This document shows positions 35,506 through 48,318 of a stretch of 64,000 bases of DNA, piece after piece; position 1 is the first letter of the stretch, and every line of letters starts with the position of its first letter. Below the pieces are notes generated by a model. It was not told the DNA's origin. It worked only from the letters and a program-made list of their open reading frames with translations, and made no database searches. Origin of the DNA: Symbiodinium natans (Eukaryota; Sar; Dinophyceae; Suessiales; Symbiodiniaceae); contig CAJNDS010002100.1 in assembly GCA_905221605.1 (NCBI GenBank), positions 481,001 to 545,000 of the forward strand. Reading direction: 5' to 3'. A program made the position numbers and the translations under genes.

Positions 35506-36257
35506 TTACTGTTTTGGACTTTCTCTTTTTTGGAGAGGGGTGGGCCTGGACCCTGCCTTAGCCTTGAGAGGACACAAGTGGCTTGAATTTCAAGGGAGCA
35601 ATATTACATGCCCCTATCCGCCCACGTAGGAGGGTAACTAAACCCTAAACCCTAAACCCCAAACCCCAAACCCTAAACCCTAAACCCAAACCCTAAACCG
35701 TAAACCCTAAACCCTAAACCCTAAACCCTAAAACCCTAAAACCCTAAACGCTAAACCCTAAACCATGTGTGCAGGGAGCCTCCCCAAACAGCCCCGGAAG
35801 CCTTGGTCCCAGAGCCTCCAGAGAGAGGTTTGCAGGGGCTGCCCTGGGCTTTGGACCGGCAATCCTCTATGAAGCTTTGCAGAAATGGGGGTTTAGGGTT
35901 TAGGGTTTAGGGTTTCCGAAATTAGAGGTGCCTTGTCGGGGTGCTGAATTTTAAGGGGATCCTACTACTTGGGGATCTAGATCGGGGGTCCCCCATGTTC
36001 GAACCCCCCCAAAGAGTTTTTTTTGGGTTCAGGTGTTGGAGTAGGGTTTTCAAGCCTTAGGGTTTCAAGAGTTGTTTGTTTTTGGCTTTAGACAGGTTGT
36101 TGAATTTGCGGTGAGAAGAAGTTTTGCTTCCGGTTTTTTGCTTAGGATTTACGGCTGGGGCTAGAAGCAGCCTTTTGTCATTTCTGTGTGTGGCTGTTTG
36201 TTTAGGATTTGTCGCCTCATAGAGCTCTGGAGGGCTCGATGTTCGTCTTTACCAGGC

Positions 36258-36640
36258 CTAAACCCTAAACCCTAAACCCCTAAACCCCTAAACCCCTAAA
36301 CCCCTAAACCCCTAAACCCCTAAACCCCTAAACCCCTAAACCCCTAAACCCCTAACCCCTAAACCCCTAAACCCCTAAACCCCTAAACCCCTAAACCCCT
36401 AAACCATAAACCCCTAAAACCCTAAACCCTAAACCCCTAAACCCTAAACCCCCTAAACCACTAAACCCCTAAACCCTAAACCCTAAACCCCTAAACCCTA
36501 AACCCTAAACCCCTAAACCCCTAAACCCTAAACCCCTAAACCCCTAAACCCCTAAACCCCTAAACCCCTAAACCCCTAAACCCCTAAACCCCTAAACCCC
36601 TAAACCCCTAAACCCCTAAACCCCTAAACCCCTAAACCCC
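36258..36640. repeat. CCCCTAAA octamer array
   Basis: About 46 units, mostly the 8-mer CCCCTAAA, with scattered CCCTAAA. One of the largest and most uniform variant arrays in the window. Confidence 0.97.
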
Positions 36641-36975
36641 AAACATCGCCAACACCCCAACTCCCAAACACTCAGTCCTTCTAAGATGGGGTGGGGGGTT
36701 GCGACGCCCCTAAAGCCCACAACCCCTAAAACCCCTAAAGCCCTAAAAGCCCCTAAAAACCCCTAACGCCCCTCACACCCTCTAAAGCAAAGCCCCTAGA
36801 AACCCCTAAAACCCCAAACGCCCTCAAAAGCCCCTCAAGAAGTCCCTAAAACCCCCAGAATCCCCCAAACCGCTGAAGCACCAAAACCCCTAAAACCCCT
36901 CCAAACCCCCTGAACAAAAACCCAAACCCCTAACACGCTTAAAATCCCTAAAGCCCCTAGCGCCCCTAAAGCCCC

Positions 36976-37130
36976 CCCCCCACCCCCAAAAACCCCCACC
37001 CCCCCCCCAAACCGCCCCCCCCCCAAACCCCCCCCCCCCCCCCCCCCCCCCACCCCCCCCCCCCACCCCCACCCCCCCCCCCCCCAAACCCCCCCCCCCC
37101 TCCCCCCAAAACCCCAAACCCCCCCCCCCT
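36976..37130. repeat. Poly-C tract
   Basis: C-runs with occasional A. Glycine-rich frames on the minus strand here are artefacts. Confidence 0.95.
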
Positions 37131-37244
37131 AAACCCCTAAACCCCTAAACCCCTAAGCCCCTAAAGCCCCTAGAGCTCCAAAAGCCCCTAAAACCCTTAA
37201 CGCCCCTAAACCCCTAACACCTCTGCATCCCCTCTTCTGTCCAG

Positions 37245-37304
37245 GAGATCTCCTGGCAGCTCTGCACAGTTTTCGGGCTGACGGATGGAGCCCTCGAGTC
37301 GGCA
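37245..37304 (+). CDS. VPS52: VPS52 candidate exon (EISWQLCTVFGL)
   Basis: Open from a CAG acceptor (37242-37244) to a possible GT donor at 37305. EISWQLCTVFGLTDGALESA lines up with the NxxxF.LG.R region of VPS52 that precedes the P.L/I-x-PH motif, and the next recognised VPS52 exon (55977) begins with PGRDAILEQLD. If right, the following intron is 18.7 kb and contains two other genes. If wrong, the host intron is longer (from 34024 or 33309) and still contains them. Confidence 0.55.
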
Positions 37305-37814
37305 GTCCCTTGGGCTCCACACGTCGGGGGGTGGGGGGGGGGGGGGGTGAGGTTTGGTGGTTTTGGTTTCGAGTTTTGGGTTTAAGTTGTGGGGCTTGGG
37401 TGGTTTAGGTTGTAGGGTTTAGGAGGTTTAGGTTGTAGGGTTTAGGTTGGTTTAGGGTTTAGGCTGAGGTGGTTTAGAGTTTAGGTGGTTTGGGGTTTAG
37501 GGATGGATTTTGGCCTTATAAGGTTTAAGGTTAAGGGTAATTCGGGGCTTAGAGTTTCGCCAAAGGGTGTGGCGCGCGAGTGTAAGATGGGTTTCGGGAT
37601 CCAGGGTTTAGAACTGAGGGGTTTTGAGATTCAGGGTGAACTACTCACCGGGTTCATGTAGCCGCTGAACTTGAACATACTCTAAACCCTAAACCCTAAA
37701 CCCTAAACCCTAAACCCTAAACCCTAAACCCTAAACCTTAAATCCTAAGCCGCTGAACCTACACCTGGCTGCGGAGGTCTTCCACATCGTGCTGCAGGAA
37801 GCGCCTTGCGGACT

Positions 37815-38015
37815 GTTGCTATGCAGCCCAGTGGTGCCCTTTACCCATTTTTCTCGGTACCTTTAGGGTTTAGGGTTTAGGGTTTAGGGTTTAGGGTTTA
37901 GGGTGTAGGGTGTAGGGTTTAGGGTTTAGGGTTTAGGGTTTAGGGTTCCCTTACAAAAGTAGCCAACCCCCCAAAAAACGTGCTCTTCTCATGGTCTGGT
38001 TGCTGGGCTACCAAG
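37815..38015 (+). mobile_element. Family C element acting as an intron, with internal TTTAGGG array
   Basis: Between open coding-like sequence (37750-37814 and 38016-38095). GT donor at 37815, AG at 38014-38015. The element has inner ends TATGCAGCCCAGTGGTGCCC and GGTTGCTGGGCTACCAAG. The 5 bp GTTGC occurs at both junctions (37815-37819 and 38016-38020), and removal from GT to AG restores one copy and an open frame (CTG TTG CAA CTG CTG). A TTTAGGG array lies inside at 37863-37947. The reading CGLLQLLLLRHHW after joining is open, but the protein is not recognised. Confidence 0.6.
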
Positions 38016-38100
38016 GTTGCAACTGCTGTTGCTGCGACACCACTGGCGGCCGCGGCTGTCGGTGCTGCTCAACATGCCAGTGCTGCCCCTCGACCTTGCT

Positions 38101-38270
38101 TAGGGTTTAGGGTTTAGGGTTTAGGGTTTAGGGTTTAGGGTTTAGGGTTTAGGGTTTAGGGTTTAGGGTTTAGGGTTTAGGGTTTAGGGTTTAGGGTTTA
38201 GGGTTTAGGGTTTAGGGTGTAGGGTGTAGGGTGTAGGGTGTAGGGTGTAGGGTGTAGGGTGTATGGTTTG
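38101..38270. repeat. TTTAGGG array ending in TGTAGGG variant
   Basis: About 17 TTTAGGG units followed by about seven homogenised GTGTAGG units (38215-38262). Confidence 0.97.
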
Positions 38271-38555
38271 GGGGGGGGGGGGGGTGTGTGTGGTTTGCTA
38301 GGTATGCCATTGGGTTTTTGTTTTAACTACTTTCCCCTCATCGGGTTGAAGAGGGTCGTATTTTGGGAATGTTTCCAGAGGGTGTAAAGGGCCATCCAGC
38401 AGGGCAATGTGCCCTGGTCATTTATTCACTGAACCCCCCCCCCGCCCCCCAACTCAGCCGACCACCCCTTGGAGCAACTCGCACATGATGGTGTGCCGTG
38501 ATAAGGCCCCCGCAACAGGGACCCCTTCAAAATTTCCTCTTCAGGTTACCCTAAC

Positions 38556-40253
38556 ATGCCGCAGCCTCGGAGTTGGTACTTGGAGGGTCATGGGTACTTG
38601 TAAGTGGGGTTAGAAGTGGGGTAACTATGGTTGTTATTATTTAGGATTTTCATCACCCTACTTATAAGTACCCATGAACCTTCCAGTAAGCAGCAGAGCT
38701 TTCGCACCGGGGCCGGCTGCTGTGCGCTCCGTCGCCGAAGTTGCGAGTTTCCTGTCGTCGCCCGAAACTCTGGACCTGAAGCCTGGCGACTCCGGCTAGC
38801 GGGTTTAGGGTTTAGGGTTTACTCAGGGTTTAGGGTTTAGGGATATAGGGTTTAGGGTTATAGGGTTTAGGGTTTACCTCGGGAGGCAATGCTCCCCAGC
38901 ATCTAAACCCTAAACCTTGAGCCCTAAACCCTAAACCCTAAACCCTTCGAAACCTCCAAAGCCTGAGCCGCAAACCCGAACCTCGAAGTGCTGCGCTCCC
39001 AAATCTGTTAACCTGGGATTTCGGAATTGGCCTGAACTAGCCTATGCCTTAAGAACTCTAAGCCGCCCCCTCCCCTCAAAAAACAAAGAAGAAAAAACAA
39101 CTTCTCCTGCTGTCTTCCGGCAGGTAGCAGCGGACACTTCGCCGCAGGCTTCTGTCGCGGGACTCTCCGCGGAATTCTCTGAGGGTGGGCACTCTAGGGC
39201 TACTCGGCGGGGCTCTCTGCGGGCGCGCTTCTTGGCAGAGGGGCACTCAAGGGATACTCGGCGGGGCTCTCTGGGGGCTTCTGCAGGGTTTAGGGTTTAG
39301 GGTTTAGGGTTTAGGGTTTAGGGGCACTCCAGTGAGGCCCAGGAGACCGGGCGGGACACCGGGCGAGGAGGCGAGGAGCATGGCTGACGTAGAACTGAAC
39401 AAGCCCACAGCCAGAGTGGGGGAACCATCCTAAACCCTAAACCCTAAACCTCAAATCCTAAATCCTGAACCCTAAACCCTAAACCTCAAATCCTAAACCC
39501 TAAGCCCTAAGCCCTAAACCCCAAACAACCTAACGTGCCCAGCTCTGCAGGGTCACGCTGCCCCTGGGCACGCTTCTTCTCGAGCGTTTCGGCCGAGCCA
39601 CCCTCGCAAAACCGCTGGTGGGCCTTGCTTCTGGGACTGCTGCATTGGTTTTCTGTAAATCCCGAGGGTTTAGGGTTTGGGGCTTGGGTTTTAGAGCTTT
39701 TCGCTATGAGCAACAGGGTCTAGGGTATAGGGTTTAGGGTTTAGAAGCTGGTCTACTCCTCGCGCATCACCCAAATCCCACCCCAGAGTATCCCTGGAGT
39801 GCCCAGCCCGCAAATTCCTGACGTGCACGCCTGGGGATATTCGAATTTAAGCGAAGCGCTGTAGCCCCAAACCTGAAGATATCCCAACCTGAAACACGAA
39901 CATGCCAAAGCTCTGAAACATGAAAGTCATCAGTCGCTACCATTCAACACCAAACCCCCCAAACCTCCCCTTAAGCCGCCCAAAGCCGCCCTAACCCCCC
40001 AAAACCGCCCCCCCAAACCCCCCCAAAACACCCCAAACCGCACCACCGCCTTTACTACCAGATCCAAGAACCCCCCCCCCCCGTCTCCCCATCATGGAGC
40101 TCCCCGCCCCGCCCTGCCCAAACCGCCCCCCCCCCCCCCCCCCTCACACCCCCCAAAAAAAGACACAAACAACCCTAACCTAACCCCTAACCCCTAAACC
40201 CTAAACCTAAACCCTAAACCCTAAACCTAAACCCTAAACCCTAAAACCCTACC

Positions 40254-40299
<46 letters not shown>

Positions 40300-42534
40300 A
40301 CCCTAAACCCTAAACCCTAAACCCTAAACCCTAAACCCTAAACCCTAAACCCTAAACCCTACACCTCCACCCCCCCACCCTAAACAATAAAAACAGGAGA
40401 ACTCGCCAAAGCTTGGTATGGTCCCCCCTTATACTTGTAGTCCTTAGTCGGGATTATAGTACCCCCTCATTCGAATCCCTAGGAAGGACTGCTAGACCCT
40501 AAACCCTAAACCCTAATCCCTAAACCCTAAGCCCTAACCTCTAAACCCCTAAACCCCTAAACCCCTAAACTGTTAGTATAAGCGGGGAACATCCCAAGCC
40601 AAAGCCCACTGAAGCTCGAAACAGAGCGCCGAAGGTGTTCTTGGCCCTGGCTGGGCTTCAGCTGTACCAAGAGCCGCTCCCGCCCCACTTAGGGTTTAGG
40701 GTTTAGGGTTTAGGGTTTAGGGTTTAGGGTTCAGGGCCCAGGGTTCAGGGCCCAGGGTTCAGGGTTTAGGGTTTAGGGTTTAGGGTCCTCAGTCTAGGAT
40801 ATTTCAGTGTGAAAGGTATTACAGTGCATGTGGATACGTGTGGTATTTAGGGGTATCATGGTTGTACAAGGGTTCCAAAGGTATGAGAGTACTTGGGGTC
40901 TGAAAGGGTATTTGGGTATGAAAGGGCCCTTATATGAAGGCATGATTTCACCCATTGACCTTGTATGCAGTCCTGCTGCATTCAAACCCTACTGGTTAGC
41001 ATATGGTTATCTCTGTTTACAAGGTTCCATTCAAATGCAAGTTTTTGTCTCACAAACAGCCTTCTAGAGTCCTACGCCCTAACCCTAAACCCTAAACCCT
41101 TTGATGTTGATTGCAAGAAGATTTGTTAACAAACTGTGGGCTACAGAGATGTCTGGCAGAAGGGGCAGCGTTGGGAGCTGTAGATCGCCCCTAGGCCCTA
41201 AACCCTGCGGCAAAAAAACCAACCCTAGAGCCAACCCTATGCCGGGTTTAGGCTTCAGGGTGCCACTGCGAGATCGACAGGTCAACCACGGTCGGGATGC
41301 CCGAGAGTACCCTGAGCCATGACCTGTCGCTTCGCGTCGCCCCCCAACAACCCCAACACCCCCAAAACCCCAAAACCCCAAAATTCCCCAACTTCACCAA
41401 AAACCCCCAATGCCCCAAAACACCAAAACCCCAACACCCCAACACCCCCAAAACCCCAAAAAACACGGCCTTTCCGAGGTGGCTGCACAAGCGAGAAAAG
41501 GGCCGCCCGGCATCCAAGCGCGACTTGGAGGAGTGCGACATGGGGGTTCCCGAACATAGGGGTACCCAGGGTTTAGGGTTTAGGGTTTAGGGTTTAGGGT
41601 TTAGGGTTTAGGGTTTAGGGGTTAGGGGTTAGGGGTTAGGGTTTACATACCGCAAATAGAGTGGAAACCCTCAAAGGGACCCCTAAGAAGGGTACCCCTA
41701 TTTCGGACACCCCCACATGAGTAGCATTGGTATTAGTAATTATTAGTATTGTATGAGGCTTTAGGTCTTGGACCTGTCCCTGAGAGACGCAGCCCAAGCC
41801 TCTGCACTCAACCCTAGTGTCTCTGCACTCAACCCTAGTGCACCGAAATCGCCAGCCCCCAGCCCTAAACCCTGAAACCAAGAGCCCCCAAAACCCCCCT
41901 AAGCCCGAAACCGGACCCACAAGAGAAATGCAGAGAGGAGCGGAGCTTTCGCGTCTCTTGCTGCGTGGTCACTGCTGCAGCCGCTGCGGGACTACTCCGG
42001 GGCGCAATGGGCCTCGCAGGCGGCTCCCGGACGTTTTGGTGCTTTACAGGGTTTTGGGAGTTTTGGGTTTAGGGTTTTTGGGATTTTTGGGTTTAGGGTT
42101 TAGGGTTTAGGGTTTAGGTTTTAGGTTTTAGGGTTCGGGGGCTTGAGCCTTTAGAGCTTCAGGGTATTCAGCCATTTTAGGGCCCAGGGCTTGGACGTGC
42201 TCCAAAATTGCCCTGCACTCTCAACATCCTAACCTCCCAGGGTTTATCCCCAAAAATATCCCCAACACTTAACCCCGAGTCCTAACCTAACCCAAGACAC
42301 CCAAATCCCTGCCTGGATCGAAAAGCTCTGGCCCCCTCAACCTCCTAATCTTTCTCTGAGTATCTACGCCCACCCAACCCCTAAACCTCTCTGGTGTACT
42401 CCCAGTTTGGGTGTGGGGGGCCTGAAAACATGTCAAATCCTGCCGCCTGGCCAAGCCACACGCTAAACCGCACAGGGCTTAGGGTTAAGGGCTTAGGGTA
42501 AATCCTAAAGTCCTTAAACCTCTAACTTCTCGGT

Positions 42535-42568
<34 letters not shown>

Positions 42569-45500
42569 TTTGTTTCTTCCATTTTCAAGGTCCCCCCTTC
42601 ATGATGCTTCTGCTCTACTTCACCGTTGACCGCGGTGTGTGGAGATGTCTGGCCAACACGGCGACTTGTTTGCAAGATCGGGGGTGTAGGGGGCTCAGGG
42701 CGAAACTATAGCCCCCTCAGGATTCTTTCTTTTATGAAAAAGGATAAAGCCAAGGGGAAAATTAAAAATGACATGTTTAATAAGGTTCTCAGGGGAGTAC
42801 AGGTAAGGGTGCAGGGTTGCAGCTATGGAAACAGGAAAAGGGTTGGGTCTTTGGGGCTTTGAGTTCAGGGTTGAGTTTGCTGGCATGCTGTGCGTTCGCT
42901 TGGATCTCTCGCTGCATGGCCGATGTTCGACTGAGACCTACCTGCACAACCCATAAACCAACACCCTCCTTCATGCCCAGAGCCCTAAAACGCTAGACAC
43001 TTAGCCGCTACATGCCGATAATAAGAACGAGTCTTTGATATGTTCCCTCTTATACTATCAGCCCATGTTCCCCCTTATACTATCAGTCCGATATAGGGAT
43101 TCTAGTAGCCCCCCCGTCATCATCTGTATTAAGGACTGTTCGAAAAAAAACGCGGGGAGCATCCCAAATGAGAGTACGTTTGGGGTGTATAAGGGGCACC
43201 CTCGTTTGGGAGATGCCCATATTATGAAAGTGGCAGCTCGTCAGCGCAACCCCAGCTCCTTGCCACAGAAGGGCAGAAACCGAGCTTATAAGGATCTATC
43301 GGGTTCATGGAGCTCTTGGGGCTTAGGGTTTAGGGTTTTTGTAGGGTTTAGGGTTTATGGTTTAGGGTTTAGGGTCTAGGGGTTTCAGGGCATGGCGTGT
43401 TTGTGGCAGGAAGGACGGTGAAGTAGATCAGCCGAGCAGGGGGCTCCTCAGCAGGGCGCAAGGCGAGTTTAGGGTTTATGGTTTAGGGTTTAGGGTTTAG
43501 CGTTTAGGGTTTAGGAAAGTATGAGCAAGAGCCACATCAACGAGACGTTCCGAAAACAAGGACCCTAAACCGTAAACCCTAAACCCTAAACGCCCTAAAC
43601 CCTAAGCCCTAGACCCATAACCCTAAACCTGCATCTACACTGATGGAGGCTGCAGTCGGAAAACGCGAAGACCTCGACCCCCATCCCCAAACCCTCGCCC
43701 CTATACCCGAACCCTGAAAACCACAAAGGCACCTAGTGGGAGGGTCAGGCTACTTAGTAACCCAGTTATAACTGTACTTATAACCCAATTTGAACCCCAC
43801 TAGGGTACTTAAGGGGCTTATAAGTGAGTTATAACTGCACTTATAACTGGTTACTAAGTAGCCCTAAACCCTAAACCCTAAACCCTAAACCCTAAACCCT
43901 AAACCCGAAACCCTAAACCCTAAACCCTAAACCCTAAACCCTAAACCCTAAACCCTAAAGTAGCCTGAACCTCCAAGTTGCACGCTGGACTCTTCAGCAT
44001 CAGGTGCGCGTGACCATGATGCTTTCCCAAGGACTCTTGCTAGGCCAGGTTGGGCAGCTGGGAGTTTCGATTCTTGGGGGGTTTAGGGTTTAGGGTTTAG
44101 GGTTTAGGGTTTAGGGTTTAGGGTTTAGGGTTTAGGGGTTTGGGGGTTTAGGGTTTACGGTTTCAGGTTTCGGGGGTTAGGGTTTCCGGGTTTAGTTTTG
44201 GGGTGTTCAGGGTTTGAGATGCCGATCGGAACATTGCAAACCTCGGCCAGGTAGTCGCCTCTCTGATGGACTTTGCCTCGCTGGTTTTTAGGGTTTAGGG
44301 ATCATCCCTAGCCCTAATCATTAGGGTTCAGGGTTTAGGGGTTAGGGTTTAGGGGTTTAGGTGTTTAGGGCTTAGGGTTTTAGCACCTTTCCTCTTCTAG
44401 CTCGATGTCACTCCCCATTGCTTCAGGAATTCATGGGTTAGGGTACCGTATATTGTCCAAGGACTGACTATGCGAGCTGGAGTAGGCTATTTTGGCCCAC
44501 GCCTGACAGAACTGCCTGTGGCCCTCAATGCTGTACTGCTTTCCGTCCTGAGAGTCGCGTCACATGATGTGCGTCACCGGTTTGTTCTTAAATCTAACAA
44601 CCCCGCTTGTCCGGTGGGGGAAAAAAACCTCAACAAAATTCCTCAAAAGGCCCAATAAAAACCTCAAAACTACTCACAAACCAAAAACAACTCCCAAAAA
44701 CTACTCCAAACCCCAAAACACCCTTCAAAAAACCCTCAAAAACCTCTAAAACTCTTGAAGTGCCAGGCTTGGACCAGGAGCTCCACCTCGATAGCTGGCC
44801 CATGTATGTCGCCCTCATGCTGGGGGGCATCCTGGGACTACTGGCCACGAAGCCCGAGATTAGGGTTTAGGGTTTAGGGTTTAGGGTTTAGGGTTTAGGG
44901 TTTAGGGTTTAGGGTTTAGGGTTTAGGGTTTCGGGCAAGAATTCGAACCCCCAGAAAAAAGTCCCTAGCTCTCACTGCCCATTTTCGCTGCCTGAAGGAC
45001 CCCTAAACCCTGAACCCTAAAACCCTAAACCCTAAGCCCTAAGCCCTAAACCCTAACCGCCGCAAGCCGTGTAAGCCCTTTTTCGCCTGAGGCTGGGAAT
45101 TGCCTGGCCGAGAGGGTGGATACGGCTGCCTTCCAACGCTGGCTGCTGCTGTTCCTACTGGCCGGTGCCGAGACCTCTTTGTTTGTGTGTTTGGGAGGGA
45201 GGGCCGGTGGATTAGGGTTTTGGGTCCAGGGTGTAGGGTTTAGGAACCCGAAACCCTAAACCCCGAAACCCTGAAACCCCAAGCCCCTAAACCCTAAGCC
45301 CCTATACCCTAAATCCTAAACCCTAAACCCTAAACCCTAAATCTGGTGAGGCTCCGAGGTTGAGGGCTCTGGGTTCAAGGGTACTGGTGTTTAGGGCTTG
45401 GGGTTAGGGTTTAGGGTTTAGGGTTTGGGGTTTAGGGTTATAAGTCTGGTTATGGGCGGGTCTCATAGCTATAAGTGGATATGAGCGGCTGCTACAAAAT

Positions 45501-48287
45501 TTAAAACTCCTGGTTGTACTAATGGACGCAACATGTGGGGGTGTCGCTTTCCAAGCGTTACATCGCTTTACAGGGGTTTTGGCACTTGCGGGCTTCAGGT
45601 TGTTAGAGTATGGTGGTGTAGGTTGTTTAGGGTTTAGGGGTTGCGGAGTCTTGCTTTAGGCTCTAGGTCTTTGCAGGGCCTGCGGTTTATGAGGTTGGGG
45701 TGTTTAGCGTGCAGGAACGGGATTCTTCGAACAGTTGAGGTGCGTTCCTCATGCTGAGCTCCGTGTGCCTTGGCTTGCACGGGAACACCCTAAACCCTAC
45801 CCTAAACCCTAAACCGTAAAAAACTCTGCTCTTACCTTTGAAGCTCAAAGAACGGTTTGTTTGATGCGTTCTTTCTTACGGGGGAAGTATGTTTCTTCGA
45901 AGGTTGCTTTTCTTGTGTGTTTGCGCAAGTCTTCAAGCTCTAGCACCTCACAGAATGTGCATTGAATTGTAAGAGTTGTTCGTAGGCAGCAGGGAGTAGC
46001 GGTTTAGGGTTTAGGGTTTCCCCCCCCCTGTGGTGTGGTTGTGGGTTGGTTTTAGGGTTTTTGGTTTTAGGGTTTGGGGTTTAGAGTTTAGGGTTTAGGG
46101 TTAGGGTTTAGGTTGGGGGGGGGGGGACCATACCATGGGAGGGGGGGGGGGGGGGGGCTGGCGAACCGAGAGCCGGGATCATAGTATATATATATATATG
46201 GTACCCCCCCCCCCCAGTGACCTACCCTTTTTCGCCTTGTCTCAAGTCACAGCTGCACTGCAAGCAAACTCGGTGTGCAATATAGCGTATTTCCTAGGGC
46301 GTAGACTAAAATACAACTAAAATCGCATACACGGGACAGTAGAAAAACCAAAAATACCAAAACCAAAAAAACCAAAAAACCAAAACCAAAAAAACCAAAA
46401 AAACCAAAACCAAAAAAACCAAAAAAACCAAAACCAAAAAAACCAAAAATACCAAAAAAACCAATTTTCCGGGACTCTCAGGAAATTCCTATGAGGCTTC
46501 TCCAAGAGCCCCAGAAAATTGGTTTTTTTGGTATTTTTGGTTTTTTTGGTTTTTTTGGTTTTGGTATTTTTGGTTTTTTGGTTTTGGTATTTTGGCTTTT
46601 TGGTTCGCCTTCACGGTCACGAGGCAACAACTACGCATTTTTAAGTGTGCTTATGCTAATTGTGCTTTTCAAAAATAGTATACAAGTGGTCTTTCTAGTG
46701 CTTCAGAACTTTTTGTTTCGTTATTATGTAAGTAGAGCCGCTAGTGTTTAGTGCATCTTTTGGTTGCACTCAAGTGTAGTAGACCTTATTCAGCCATTAC
46801 TTGGTGCTCTGGTAGCTAAATTCGCATGGATAATATTTGCCTGGTAAATGCGATTAATTATCTTCAAGCAGCATTTGCAATACTTGTCTTGAGAAAAAGC
46901 ATTTATTTCTTAGAATTGTTTGCTTAAAAAGTGACTCCTACTCGTCCAGGGATACCCCAAAACCCTATAATCCAAACTTCACCAGAGATTCTCCTGAAAA
47001 GCTTGCGCTTTTGGATGTTTTTACGTATTTGTGAATTTGCTTGTGGTATGGCCTTCACTTTAGAAGTACTTTTCTAGGATTCTTGTGCATTTTTTAAGCC
47101 TGATTGTGCAAGTTGCGTTTTTCAAGCATAGTATATATGTGGTCTTTTTTGAATACTTCAGACATCTTTGTTTCATCGTTATGTAAGTAGAACCGATTTC
47201 CATTATTGTGCATTTTTAAGCTTGCCTATGCAAATTGTGCTTTTCAGACATAGTATACAAGTGGTCTTTAGTGAATACTTCAGCAATCTTTGTCTCATTG
47301 TTATGTAGGTAGAACCGTTTCCATTTCCGCAAGTGTTTATTTCGTATTTGGTTGAGTATGGTCCTTTAAATAGTATTCACTTGAGTCAAATTGGGCTATT
47401 TGCTTAAGAATTCCTCTAGTAATTAAATTCGCATAGAATGAATACTTCAAAAAAATTTCATTTGACTTTGCAGATAGTATTTCAATAATACTTTGCCTGG
47501 TATAAACACAACTGTTTCAATGCATTAGTTGCTCAACAAAGCACTATTTGCCCTTTAAACCACACTTTGCCATATGTTGGTTGTATATGGTGCTTATTTC
47601 GTATTTTGGTTGAGTATGGCCCTTTAAATGGTATTCACTTGAGTCAAATTGGGCTATTTGCTTAATAATTACTCTAGTAGCTAAAAAAAATGATTATTTC
47701 AAAAATAAAAACGATTCATGAATATGTAAACATAAGGTATTTCAGTGGACTTTTCAGAGAGCATACTTTGCCTAGTACAAGCACAGTTGTATAAATACAG
47801 TATTTGCACTTTAAACGCACACTTTGCCATATTTTGGTTGAGAATGGTGTCTATTTCGTATCTTGGTTGAGTATGCTCCCTTAAATGGTATTCACTCGAG
47901 TCAAATTGGGCTCTTTGCTTAATAATTACTCTAGTAGCTAAATTCGCATAGAACCAAGAAAAATGTTTCACTATTTGATTAATACTTTGCCTCGTACAAA
48001 CACAATTGTATAAATAAATTAGTTGCTCAACAAAACATTAATTCAAACGCACAATTTGCATAGAACAACACTGATCTAAACATCTAAAAACAGCATTGTC
48101 CGCTTCAGATTCAAAATGTAGATTCTTCCAAATGCTGGCTTATCGGGGTCTGTGAGGTGGGTGTCCCAGTAACTGTCCTTCATTACCCGGTGATTAACTA
48201 CGCGACTTTTGGGCCTTGTTTGTTGTTTTTTGTTAAAAAGGCCTAAGAAGGCCTAAAAAGGGTAGGTCGCTGGGGGGGGGGGTAGCA

Positions 48288-48318
<31 letters not shown>

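Larger units (their letters stand above)
34024..37244 (+). other. VPS52 intron, 3.2 kb
   Basis: Contains family-unassigned unique islands (34440-34670, 34880-34985, 35770-35890), TA and TG/CA microsatellites (35080-35163, 35422-35501), CCCTAAA blocks (35639-35763), a very large CCCCTAAA array (36258-36640) and a poly-C tract (36976-37130). The 34893 ATG opens MSCGLLLTAISFATALVAEL, a hydrophobic N-terminus-like frame, with nothing further to support it. Confidence 0.45.

Noticed and set aside
39535-39723. Alternative frame at 39.5 kb reading SRCPWARFFSSVSAEP
   Set aside because: The frame giving PLGTLLLERFGRATLAK fits a known membrane motif and ends at a GT donor; the other frame fits nothing.
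41936-42050. Frame reading SLLQPLRDYSGAQ, resembling a different transporter family
   Set aside because: The overlapping frame AAAAGLLRGAMGLAGG agrees with TauE/SafE exons downstream; the order of blocks would be wrong for the other family.
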